From the NCBI GenBank assembly GCA_027021325.1, contig JALUUN010000296.1:1-10969 (forward strand): a DNA stretch of 10,969 nucleotides. Reading direction: 5' to 3'. The DNA comes from Planctomycetota bacterium (GTDB lineage: Bacteria; Planctomycetota; UBA1135). Positions 1 through 7,090 of the stretch are shown here, one piece after another (positions within the stretch are counted from its first letter, which is position 1; every line of letters begins with the position of its first letter). The position numbers and the translations under genes were made by a program. Under the pieces are notes generated by a model. That model did not search any database and was not told the DNA's origin. It was given only the letters and a program-made list of their open reading frames with translations.

Positions 1-248
1 AGACCGCTGCGCTCCAGGTCGGGACTGCCCGGCTGGCGGTAGCGGATATCGGTCCAGGGCAGCTGGACGAAGCCCCGGACGCCTTCCTCGGCGTCCACGT
101 CGAAGGCCAGGCGCAGGTTCACGCGCTGGAAGCGTGTCTCCACGCCGGGGTTCGGAACCTCCCGGCTGCCCGTGTAGAGGCGGTCCGAGGAGGTCTGGTA
201 GAGCCCGAGCTGCAGGCTCCAGCCGGCCCCTTCCGGGGCCAGAGCCAT
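1..248 (-). CDS. Outer-membrane beta-barrel protein (transporter-like), N-terminal part, truncated by window edge
   Basis: The minus strand from the ATG at 248 is open to the window edge. It begins MALAPEGAGWSLQLGLYQ and continues with alternating polar/hydrophobic strands such as RFQRVNLRLAFDVD and GFVQLPWTDIRYRQ. The pattern GW-x-L-x-L-x-YQ-x-SDR-x-Y-x-GS-x-E near the start recalls uncharacterised outer-membrane transporter-like barrels in which strands of about 10 residues alternate with short turns. That assignment is from pattern recall, not a search. As read, the protein has no signal peptide of its own. The AGGAG before the ATG directly abuts it, too close to act as a normal Shine-Dalgarno site. 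A good signal peptide lies just upstream in the same frame (294-359) but is cut off by two TGA codons. The gene is therefore either broken there, mis-sequenced, or expressed in an unusual way. The C-terminal part is outside the window. Confidence 0.6.
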   Translation of the reverse strand, partial: MALAPEGAGWSLQLGLYQTSSDRLYTGSREVPNPGVETRFQRVNLRLAFDVDAEEGVRGFVQLPWTDIRYRQPGSPDLERSG

Positions 249-255
249 CTCCTGA

Positions 256-275
256 GGCCTGCCGACCGGCAGGCC
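256..275. repeat. Perfect 9-bp inverted repeat (hairpin) in the interrupted barrel gene
   Basis: On the plus strand GGCCTGCCG (256-264) and CGGCAGGCC (267-275) are exact reverse complements with a 2-nt centre. The RNA would probably fold as an 8-bp stem with a 4-nt loop. It lies wholly inside the stop-containing segment between the signal peptide and the mature barrel. It is not followed by a clean T-run on either strand, so it is not a typical intrinsic terminator. Confidence 0.7.
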
Positions 276-293
276 GGGAGTCTTTCACCCGCT

Positions 294-359
294 TCACTGT
301 GCCGGCAGGGCGGCGCTCAAGAGCGGGGCGAGGGCGACGAGCGTCTGGACGAGTCGCAT
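294..359 (-). pseudogene. Orphaned signal-peptide exon-like ORF (21 codons) of the downstream barrel gene
   Basis: The minus strand from ATG 359 encodes 21 residues: a start with one Arg, a hydrophobic core (VALAPLLSAAL) and an LPA|Q signal-peptidase-I-type site, then TGA at 294-296. The distance from this ATG to the barrel ATG at 248 is 111 nt, so both are in one frame. A second in-frame TGA lies at 285-287. Removing the 45 nt at 252-296 gives AALPAQEMALAPEG, an ideal signal-peptide/mature junction. This strongly suggests that the two pieces belong to one exported protein. Whether this is a pseudogene, an assembly error or a programmed event cannot be told from one sequence. No Shine-Dalgarno site is visible upstream of the ATG. 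Confidence 0.45.
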
Positions 360-399
360 GCCGGCCACAGCCTACGGATTCCCGAGAGCGGGGTTGGGC

Positions 400-405
400 T
401 AGAAT
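400..405 (+). promoter_or_regulatory. Candidate -10 element for tdh-kbl
   Basis: TAGAAT matches the sigma-70 -10 consensus at five of six positions. It would place a transcription start near 412, leaving a leader of about 20 nt with the AGGAGG ribosome site. No convincing -35 hexamer is seen about 17 nt upstream, so this is a weak call from motif and position only. Confidence 0.3.
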
Positions 406-419
406 CCGGGGCCCTTCCC

Positions 420-425
420 AGGAGG
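420..425 (+). promoter_or_regulatory. Shine-Dalgarno site deciding the TTG start of tdh
   Basis: AGGAGG sits 6 nt before the TTG at 432. This supports TTG rather than the in-frame ATG at 447, which would also cut off the N-terminal beta strand (HAIL) that begins MDR-family proteins of this kind. Confidence 0.75.
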
Positions 426-431
426 AATCCC

Positions 432-1507
432 TTGCACGCCATCCTCATGGAACGGCCCGAGCCCCGGGCCGTCCGCTTCCACGAAGACCTCCCCGTCCCC
501 GAGCCCGGACCGGGTGAGGTGCGGATCCGCGTCGAGCGCGCCGCCATCTGCGGGACCGACCGCCACATCTACCACTGGGACGAGTCCATCCGCGCCGAGA
601 TGGCACCGCCGGTCGTCATCGGCCACGAGTTCTGCGGCACCCTGGACGCCCTGGGGACGGGAGTCGAGGGCTGGAGTCCCGGCGACTACGTCTCGGCGGA
701 GATGCACATCGTGTGCAACCGCTGTCGCGCCTGCCGGACCGGCAACCACCATGTCTGCGAGCGGACGCGTATCGCCGGCCTGGGCCGCGACGGCGCCTTC
801 GCCGAGTGGGTCGTGGTGCCGGCCTCGAACCTCGTGCGCCTGGATCGGGAGACCGTGCCGCCCGAGATCGGTGCCTTCCTGGACGCCCTGGGCAACGCCG
901 TGCATACGGTCCAGGCTGCTTCCGGGGTGCGCGGGCGGCACGTGCTGGTGAGCGGCTACGGCGCCATCGGCGCCATGGCCGCCGCCGTCTGCGAGTTCGA
1001 GGGGCCTGCCAGCCTCGTCATCACCGAAGTCCAGGCGGGGCACCTGGAGCGTGCCCGTCGCTGGGCGCAGGGGCTGGCGGGCGGCGTCCCGGTCCACATC
1101 CTGAATCCCCTGGAGGGGGACCGCTCGGACATGATCCAGCGCATTCGCGGCCTGACCGAAGGGGGACCGGACGTGGTCCTGGAGATGAGCGGCGCGGCCA
1201 GCGCCATCCACGACGGCCTCGAGGCCTTGTACCCGGCCGGGGAGATGATCCACCTCGGCATCCCGGCGCGCAACGACCTCGTGATCCCGGATTTCAGCCG
1301 GCGCGTGATCTTCAAGGGCCTGACCCTGCGCGGCGTCGTCGGACGGCGCATGTTCGCCACCTGGGAGCGGATGCTGGAGCTCCTGCGCTCCGGCCTCGAC
1401 CTCCATCACATCGTGACCCACCGCCTGCCCCTGGCCGCCTTCGAGGAGGGCATCCGCCTCCTCGACGCCGGCGAGGCCCACAAGGTGGTCCTGGACCCGA
1501 ACTCGAC

Positions 1508-1511
<4 letters not shown>
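432..1511 (+). CDS. tdh: L-threonine 3-dehydrogenase (zinc-dependent MDR family)
   Basis: Cytosolic enzyme that oxidises L-threonine with NAD+ to 2-amino-3-ketobutyrate, the first step of the threonine dehydrogenase route to glycine and acetyl-CoA. The 359-residue product has the full medium-chain dehydrogenase plan. The catalytic zinc ligands and relay are C40-G-T42-D-x-H45 and the GHE motif at 64-66. The structural zinc lobe has C95, C98, C101 and C109. D151-A-L-G-N-A-V-H-T is the TDH-type signature, close to DPFGNAVHT in the E. coli enzyme. The Rossmann loop is G175-Y-G-A-I-G180. Length fits the family (about 340-360). The TTG start is backed by AGGAGG 6 nt upstream and by alignment with the usual N-terminus. 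The stop overlaps the start of kbl (ATGA), so the two are translationally coupled. The kbl neighbour rules out most other MDR substrates, such as sorbitol. Nothing appears degraded. Confidence 0.93.
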
Positions 1512-2722
<1,211 letters not shown>

Positions 2723-2731
2723 GGAGGGCGG

Positions 2732-3649
2732 TCAGGGCAGGATGCTGAAGGCGAAGCTGTCGCTGTCCACGAGGATCCCTGGCGGCATCCCGATCAAGGC
2801 CTCGTAGGTTCCCGAGATCGGCGGCACCGAGGTCGGGATGAAGTGCTCCAGGGAGACGTCCTCCTGGAGCCCAGGCTGGATCTGGACCTGGATGGGCGGC
2901 TGCAGGGTGCCGGAGGCCGGGAACATCTGGCCGCTGGAATCGAAGATACGGCTGATCAGGGTGTAGGTCTGGACCTGGGCCGTGTGGTTGCGGATGCGGG
3001 CGTGGATCTCCGTCACTTCGCCACGCGTGAAGAGCACCGGCATCGAGGGCTGGAGGACCAGGGTCGCGTCCGGTGCCGCGCCGGACTCGGCCGAAGCGGT
3101 CGCGTAGTTGTAGATGAGATCGCCGTCCGGAGTGCTGTCGTTGTTGGCGGCATTTCCGGAGACGAAGAAACGCGCGGTCCCGGAGCCCGCGGGGGGAGCC
3201 GTCCAGTCGTAGCTCCACGAGGCCTGCCCGGAGGTGCCGGCGAAGGTCCCGGAAAGGGTGTGCTTCACGTAGGTGGACAGGAACAGGGTGGACTTCTGGG
3301 TGTTCACCGGGTCCGTGATCGTCACCGTCCCCAGACCGATGAGGCCGCTCTCGTCCAGGGCGACGACCTCGAAGCCCCAGCGGCTGGCCTGGGGGTCCTG
3401 GAGGGTCACGGTGATGGTGTAGGTCTGCCCGGGAACGTACTGGGCGGGAACGCCGTCGAGGCGAACGCTGCCGGCGCCCGTGTTCGCCTTGGCGCCGAGA
3501 TGGCACTGGGTGCAGTTGGCGAATCCGGGGGGCTCGGAGGCGACCCCGTCGATGGGTCCGGTCATGTTCCAGAGGTCGGCGGAGACCGGAGCCTGGACGA
3601 GCAGGGTGGCGGCGGCGGCGAGGAGGGCGGGCAGAGCGAAGGACTTCAT
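2732..3649 (-). CDS. Secreted choice-of-anchor V / Reeler-like domain protein with one CxxCH haem motif
   Basis: The 305-residue product starts MKSFALPALLAAAATLLVQ and has a Sec signal peptide ending near VSA24. A cytochrome-c-type motif CTQCH follows at 46-50 inside GFANCTQCHLG. The next block (about 55-190), with VPGQTYTITVTL and SRWGFEVVALDESG, is characteristic of the choice-of-anchor V/Reeler-like family, where a single CxxCH precedes a beta-sandwich. A second beta-rich region (about 195-305) has an Ig-like pattern (EIHARIRNHTAQVQTYTL). No sorting tail or C-terminal membrane segment is visible, so the family's usual anchor is missing or unrecognised. Function is unknown; haem binding is likely and electron transfer or an extracellular role is inference. 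I chose ATG 3649 over the longer in-frame upstream start because it begins exactly at the signal peptide. No Shine-Dalgarno is seen. It is divergent from the truncated haemoglobin gene and converges on kbl. Confidence 0.75.
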   Translation of the reverse strand: MKSFALPALLAAAATLLVQAPVSADLWNMTGPIDGVASEPPGFANCTQCHLGAKANTGAGSVRLDGVPAQYVPGQTYTITVTLQDPQASRWGFEVVALDESGLIGLGTVTITDPVNTQKSTLFLSTYVKHTLSGTFAGTSGQASWSYDWTAPPAGSGTARFFVSGNAANNDSTPDGDLIYNYATASAESGAAPDATLVLQPSMPVLFTRGEVTEIHARIRNHTAQVQTYTLISRIFDSSGQMFPASGTLQPPIQVQIQPGLQEDVSLEHFIPTSVPPISGTYEALIGMPPGILVDSDSFAFSILP

Positions 3650-3769
3650 GGCGCAGGGGAGGGGGCGTCCGGGCAGGGCCGGCCGGGCCGGGAGCCCGGG
3701 GGAGACTCCCATGCAAGCATACTCTCTGGGGGCGAGCGCCTCGGCGGCCGTTCTCCTATCCTGGCCTCC
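3650..3769. promoter_or_regulatory. 120-bp divergent intergenic region between CxxCH protein and truncated haemoglobin
   Basis: The region must carry promoters for both flanking genes. On the minus strand a TATGCT (around 3716-3721) could be a -10 box, giving a leader of roughly 60 nt. That leader is extremely GC-rich and self-complementary, for example CCGGGC/GCCCGG arms around a 5-nt loop (about 3686-3702) and a GGGAG/CTCCC pair. On the plus strand TATCCT (3757-3762) lies just before the haemoglobin ATG. No operator for a known regulator is recognised. Confidence 0.35.
3757..3762 (+). promoter_or_regulatory. Candidate -10 element giving a leaderless truncated-haemoglobin mRNA
   Basis: TATCCT ends 7 nt before the ATG at 3770, so transcription would begin at or next to the first base of the start codon. 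There is no Shine-Dalgarno sequence in the interval (CTGGCCTCC region), which fits a leaderless message. The call rests only on spacing and a four-of-six match. Confidence 0.3.
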
Positions 3770-4174
3770 ATGGCGCCGAGCCTCTACGAGCGGGCCGGAG
3801 GCGTGGCCGGGATCCGGAGCCTCCTCGAGGACTTCTACGGGCGGGTCTTCCAGGATCCGATGATCGGCTTCCTCTTCCATGGCCGCGACCGCAACCGCCT
3901 TGTGCAGCGGGAACTGGAGCTCATCGCCTCCTTCCTCGGGGGCCCGCAGCGCTACCGCGGACGCCCCCTGGAAGAGGTCCACCGGCCCCTACCCATCCTC
4001 GGCGGCCACTTCGACCGCCGCCAGGTGATCCTCGCCGAGACCCTGCGCGACCACGGCCTGCCGGAAGAGGTCGTGGCGGCCTGGCTGGAACACGGCACCC
4101 GCCTCCGACCCTGGATCGAGGGGCAGGGAGAAGGAGAGAGCTCGTCGGGGCCCGGTAGGGGACGGCCTTCCTGA
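3770..4174 (+). CDS. Truncated (2/2) haemoglobin
   Basis: Small cytosolic haem protein of the bacterial truncated globin family (COG2346-type), which binds O2 or NO. The 134-residue product starts LYERAGGVAGIRSLLEDFY, the typical helix A/B opening, with Y23 at the expected B10 distal-pocket position. FQDPMIGFLF (27-36) is the CD region. H80 in GGHFDRR is the likely proximal F8 haem ligand, followed by the conserved Phe. The GLPEEVVAAWLEHGTRLRPWI end is the G/H helices. H71 upstream in the EVHRPLP turn is conserved in relatives as I recall them. The last 20 residues are a Gly/Ser/Arg-rich tail outside the fold. The ATG fits the family N-terminus; the reading frame is open far upstream but lacks globin features there. 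The exact subgroup (I versus II/III) is uncertain. Its divergent partner also has a haem motif, so a shared redox or NO/O2 context is possible but unproven. Confidence 0.85.
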   Translation: MAPSLYERAGGVAGIRSLLEDFYGRVFQDPMIGFLFHGRDRNRLVQRELELIASFLGGPQRYRGRPLEEVHRPLPILGGHFDRRQVILAETLRDHGLPEEVVAAWLEHGTRLRPWIEGQGEGESSSGPGRGRPS

Positions 4175-4197
4175 GGCCGCGCCGCTGGAACAGGATT

Positions 4198-4226
4198 GGC
4201 GGGCGGTCCCGCGGAGACCGCCCGCC
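4198..4226. terminator. Strong 11-bp hairpin between convergent haemoglobin and pilin genes (likely shared terminator)
   Basis: GGCGGGCGGTC (4198-4208) and GACCGCCCGCC (4216-4226) are perfect complements with a 7-nt loop. It lies 24 nt after the haemoglobin stop and 23 nt beyond the pilin stop on the other strand. A second small stem, CGACT/AGTCG (4231-4235/4240-4244), is followed on the plus strand by CTTT. The tail-to-tail position and stem strength suggest bidirectional termination, although the T-run is poor. Confidence 0.6.
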
Positions 4227-4248
4227 TGCTCGACTTGCGAGTCGCTTT

Positions 4249-4782
4249 CTACTTCTGCCAGGAGGCGCCGCCCCCCGTGACGTAGGCGAACTCCTTGCTC
4301 CAGTCCCGGCTGGCGCACTTGAAGAAACCCGGATTGTTCTTCTTGGCCTTGCTCGTCTCGAAGTTCAGGACGCCCAGGACATAGAACTTGCTGTTCCCCT
4401 GGCAGCCGTAGTTCCCCTTGTTGTAGACGTAGTACCGGTAGTGGTAGGTGTTGTCGTTGATCGGGTCCTTCGGCGCCTCCCGGAGGTACCCCTTGTTCAC
4501 GAGCTCCTGGATGAAGTTCCCGTCATGGGATACGTCCCAGCCTCCGTAGCTGCCGTTCGTGTTGGCGGTGGGCCACTTGCCGTGGTCCGCGTAGTACTGC
4601 TCGATGGCTGCCGTGATGGTCTTCATGTCCGCGATCCGGCGGGCGTCACGGGCCGCCGCGCCCTGGGTGCCGATCCGCGGCACCAGGACGCCGGCGAGCA
4701 CCGCCAGGATCAGGACCACGATGGAGAGTTCGATCAGGGTGAAGCCGGACTGCTTCAGATGAGGGAATCGGAGGGTCTTCAT
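4249..4782 (-). CDS. GspG/type IV pilin-like subunit (prepilin N-methylation site)
   Basis: Structural subunit expected to form the pilus or pseudopilus fibre built by the divergent operon. The 177-residue precursor has a 13-residue leader with basic residues ending in G13, cleavage before F14 (KQSG|FTLIELSIVVLILAVLAG), and E18 as Glu5 of the mature protein. The hydrophobic helix runs from 14 to about 34. The next segment (DARRIADMKTITAAIEQYY) and HGKWPT are the usual alpha1-C and following loop of GspG-like pilins. The C-terminal part has DP at 106-107, a Tyr-rich strand (YHYRYYVYNK) and two cysteines, C127 and C156, which probably form a disulfide. The glycine/aspartate-rich calcium loop normal near the C-terminus of major pseudopilin GspG is not evident, so it may be an MSHA-type or minor pilin. 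ATG 4782 has no Shine-Dalgarno site. The gene seems less GC-extreme and richer in Lys/Asn/Tyr than its neighbours. Confidence 0.85.
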   Translation of the reverse strand: MKTLRFPHLKQSGFTLIELSIVVLILAVLAGVLVPRIGTQGAAARDARRIADMKTITAAIEQYYADHGKWPTANTNGSYGGWDVSHDGNFIQELVNKGYLREAPKDPINDNTYHYRYYVYNKGNYGCQGNSKFYVLGVLNFETSKAKKNNPGFFKCASRDWSKEFAYVTGGGASWQK

Positions 4783-4949
4783 GGGTTGGTGGTTGGGTCA
4801 GGGCCCCTTCCAGGGGCCATGAGGACGGCCCTGCCGCAGCAACGGACCGGAGGGACCCGTCTCCTTCGGCAGGGCCAGCCGGATCCTTGAGGGATACTTC
4901 CGCCCGGCCGTCCTCAAGGCACAGGGCGCCCGAAGCCGATCCAGGGCCC
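4783..4949. promoter_or_regulatory. Inverted-repeat-rich divergent control region of the pilus/secretion locus
   Basis: The region separates the pilin gene from the assembly operon and must hold both promoters. It contains three successive perfect inverted repeats: GGCCCCT/AGGGGCC (4802-4808/4812-4818, 3-nt loop), GGCCCTGCCG/CGGCAGGGCC (4827-4836/4867-4876, 30-nt interior) and CCTTGAGG/CCTCAAGG (4885-4892/4912-4919, 19-nt interior). No clear -10/-35 pair could be fixed. The repeats could be protein-binding sites, leader RNA structures, or terminators isolating the two units. Confidence 0.5.
4827..4876. repeat. Perfect 10-bp inverted repeat with 30-nt interior
   Basis: GGCCCTGCCG at 4827-4836 is the exact reverse complement of CGGCAGGGCC at 4867-4876. 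The arms resemble, with one extra C, those of the hairpin at 256-275. The interior contains two copies of GGACC-like sequence. It lies centrally between the divergent pilin and PilM-PilN genes. Confidence 0.7.
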
Positions 4950-6458
4950 ATGGGGCAGCCTGCAAGCGGGCAGCAGGCCTCTTCCGGAAGGGTGGCCTGT
5001 CTGCTGATCGAAGAAGCGGTCGTGCAGTGGATCGGAGAGTCCGCCGCCGGTGGCATTCCCTTGCCATCCCGTGAGGTCGGAGATCTGGCGAAGGCCTTCG
5101 CGGAAGTCCGGCGTCATGTCGCCGCCCGGAGGTCCAGGTTTCTGATCCTGCTTCGTGAGGGGATCTGCACGACCCGATCCCTCGTCCTTCCCCCGCTGAG
5201 TCGCGCCGACCGTCAGGCCGTTCTGTCCAGAAAGGCTGCGGAGGCCCTGGGGTGTGATCCCAGGTGTGCCGCATGGACGGCGGTCCTTCTGCGGCAGGGC
5301 GGGCGCGAGGGCGGGGAGACGTCGTCCACGGGCCAGGAAGAGTGGCTGCTCTCGAGCGTACGGATCAAGGAACTCCTGGACCTGCGAAGCGCTGCCCGGC
5401 GCGCAGGCCTGCGCATCGCCGCCCTGGCCCCCGAGATCCTGGCGCGGGCGCGGGCCTTCCCTCCAGTCGTCGAGGGCCCCTGGATTCTTCTCGACCAAGG
5501 GCCTGGGCGGAGTGTTCTCCTGGCTCTGTGTCAGGGAGAGCAGCTGGTGTGGATCGCCTCGCCCAAACTGGCCGGGATCCCGCCCGAGGAGGCGGTTCCG
5601 GCCTTGATTCACGAGGTCCGGAGCCTGGACCTCCTCTGGCGCCGCCGTACGCGAGGGGATGGGGTCCCAGCCATCCGCTTCTCCGGATTCGAGGGCGAGA
5701 GTCTGAAGCTGTTGCGTCTCGCCCTCGATATCAACTTGCCGTGGATGGCGGAGATCCCCCAGCAAGACAGCTCTCCCGCGCCTGCTGCCGAGGGACTGCC
5801 TGCCTGGACGGCCAGTCTTGTCGCTGCTGCGCACCTCGCTCCGCGGCTGCATGTGGCCTGGCCCCTGCCCGTACACCGCATCGGACTGCGCGCCGGCGCG
5901 ACCGGAGCCGCAGGCCTGCTCCTCCTCCTTGGAGCTTCCGAGCTGCTCGCGTCTTCCGCCCGCGAACGCTGTGAGGATCTCGAGAAGGAGGCCGGGGCTC
6001 TTGAGAGCCGCGCCGCCCTGCGAGATCGCCTGGTGGAGGAGAGGGCGGCCCAGGAAGCCCTGGTGCGGTCCGTCGGCCAGGAGATCCAGCGGAACCTGCG
6101 GATCCGCCGCTGGGGGATCGATGCTCCCAGAATCGTGGCCGCCCTGCGCAGCGCTCTCCGAGGCCGGGCGGAAGTCACCGGCCTGTCCATCGGCCGTACA
6201 GGCTCGGGTCCCGAGGAGATCCTGGTGCGCTTGCGGATGCTCTCTGATCCGCCTGCCGTGGCTTCCCTGCTCCGGTCCTTCCGCAAGGGCATCGCCTCGG
6301 ATCCGGATCTTCACTTTGTGGGCGTCGACTTGCCAGGGAACCTGGAGAAAGCCGACCAGAGCGGAGAGTTCGAGCTGACCCTCCGGCTCGAGCACACAGG
6401 TTCCCTTCAGGTGGTGTCCGATTCCGAGGAGGGACTCCCGCCGGAGGATTCGCCATGA
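4950..6458 (+). CDS. PilM-PilN fusion protein (GspL/MshI-like inner-membrane assembly platform)
   Basis: Single-pass inner-membrane protein expected to link the cytoplasmic ATPase to the periplasmic alignment complex. From ATG 4950 it has 502 residues. Residues about 14-290 resemble the actin-like PilM/GspL cytoplasmic domain: a first-strand-like VACLLIEEAVVQWIGE, a TTRSLVLPPLSRADRQAVL segment, a second-lobe entry WILLDQGPGRSVLLAL, and EVRSLDLLWRR. A membrane helix follows at about 311-334 (GATGAAGLLLLLGASELL), then a charged coiled coil (about 335-375), then a ferredoxin-like PilN/GspL periplasmic domain (about 390-485, with ILVRLRMLSDPPAVASLLRSF). Start choice is uncertain. A TTG at 4887 would add 21 residues but lies within an inverted repeat, and a GTG near 4993 is preceded by GGAAGG. 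Its stop overlaps the next ATG (ATGA). Sequence identity to known GspL looks low, so the family call rests on architecture and neighbours. Confidence 0.75.
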   Translation: MGQPASGQQASSGRVACLLIEEAVVQWIGESAAGGIPLPSREVGDLAKAFAEVRRHVAARRSRFLILLREGICTTRSLVLPPLSRADRQAVLSRKAAEALGCDPRCAAWTAVLLRQGGREGGETSSTGQEEWLLSSVRIKELLDLRSAARRAGLRIAALAPEILARARAFPPVVEGPWILLDQGPGRSVLLALCQGEQLVWIASPKLAGIPPEEAVPALIHEVRSLDLLWRRRTRGDGVPAIRFSGFEGESLKLLRLALDINLPWMAEIPQQDSSPAPAAEGLPAWTASLVAAAHLAPRLHVAWPLPVHRIGLRAGATGAAGLLLLLGASELLASSARERCEDLEKEAGALESRAALRDRLVEERAAQEALVRSVGQEIQRNLRIRRWGIDAPRIVAALRSALRGRAEVTGLSIGRTGSGPEEILVRLRMLSDPPAVASLLRSFRKGIASDPDLHFVGVDLPGNLEKADQSGEFELTLRLEHTGSLQVVSDSEEGLPPEDSP

Positions 6459-7090
6459 AGGCTCGTCCTGGTACCCTCCCGGCAGCTGTTCACTGGCGAC
6501 GTGCATGGAGCCCTTGGACCCTGGCGGCCTTGCTGGCGGGCCTCCTGGCTGGGGGATGTCTCGGCGCCTGGCGCGTCCTGGGGGCGCACGCCGAGGCCAG
6601 CCGCCTGGAAGCCCGCTTGGAGACCCTCCGGCGCATGGCACGGGAAGCCGAGGATCTGCTCCCCGTGGTCGAGGCCTTCGAACGTTCCGGGGGCTCGGAA
6701 AAGGCGGAGCTCGCGCTCCAGGCCCTGCGGGAGCTCCTGCCGGCAGGACTGGACCCCGTGGAGATTCACAGCCGTGTCCGACTCCTGGCGCCTCGCGCGG
6801 GATTGCGCCTCCTTGCCCTGGATGTCCTGGAGCCCGTCCCCCTCCAGCTCGATGGCTGCGGGGATCCCGTCGCCCAGGTCGAGTGCAGCATCCGTGCGCA
6901 GGGCCCTTTCGACGCCTTCCTCCGCCTCCTGAGACTCGTCCAGGACTTCCAGGGGCCCGTTGCCCTCTTGGATTGCGGCCTCACGGTCCAGGCGGACGGT
7001 TCCTTCGAAGTCCTCGCCTCCTTGGGCTTCCTCGGGCGTCTCCCTGAGAGTCCGGAGGCCGCCACGTTGCTCCCTGCCGGCCAGCCATGA
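6455..7090 (+). CDS. PilO/GspM/MshJ-like inner-membrane protein
   Basis: Bitopic protein of 211 residues that should pair with the PilN/GspL part of the preceding gene product in the periplasmic inner-membrane platform. It has a short basic N-terminal stretch (RR at 15-16), one membrane helix at about 19-40 (LAALLAGLLAGGCLGAW), a heptad-like coiled coil at about 45-75 (EASRLEARLETLRRMAREAE), then an alpha/beta ferredoxin-like region (about 95-195) with VQVECSIRAQGPFDAFLRLL-like pattern typical of PilO. The ATG overlaps the upstream stop, and GGAGG lies 7 nt before it, so it has both coupling and its own ribosome site. Its TGA again overlaps the next gene. The assignment comes from size, topology and order, since PilO/GspM proteins are poorly conserved in sequence. 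Confidence 0.7.
   Translation: MKARPGTLPAAVHWRRAWSPWTLAALLAGLLAGGCLGAWRVLGAHAEASRLEARLETLRRMAREAEDLLPVVEAFERSGGSEKAELALQALRELLPAGLDPVEIHSRVRLLAPRAGLRLLALDVLEPVPLQLDGCGDPVAQVECSIRAQGPFDAFLRLLRLVQDFQGPVALLDCGLTVQADGSFEVLASLGFLGRLPESPEAATLLPAGQP

Noticed and set aside
256..275. Hairpin as an intrinsic terminator
   Set aside because: No U-tract follows on either strand and no complete gene ends next to it.
285..296. Selenocysteine reading of the two TGA codons with the nearby hairpin as a SECIS element
   Set aside because: The codons fall at a signal-peptide junction with no redox motif, and a double Sec there has no known parallel. The hairpin is more than 20 nt from the first TGA in transcript direction and only about 9 nt from the second.
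285..296. Genome-wide TGA reassignment
   Set aside because: TGA ends tdh, kbl, the CxxCH gene, the haemoglobin gene and the assembly genes at sensible C-termini.
713..1507. Long in-frame extension upstream of kbl inside tdh
   Set aside because: The translated extension is Arg/Pro/Gly-rich low-complexity in the wrong frame of tdh. Kbl homology begins at the ATG 1508.
2843..3769. Plus-strand open frame leading into the truncated haemoglobin
   Set aside because: It is antisense to the signal-peptide/CxxCH gene and lacks globin features before 3770.
4887..4949. TTG 4887 as the start of the PilM-PilN gene
   Set aside because: It would add 21 residues with no fold-like pattern (RDTSARPSSRHRAPE) and lies in an inverted repeat without a good ribosome site. 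It is kept as an alternative only.
4914..6641. 575-codon minus-strand open frame opposite the PilM-PilN gene
   Set aside because: No family pattern and a composition typical of an antisense shadow. The plus-strand protein has membrane and coiled-coil structure and coupled neighbours.
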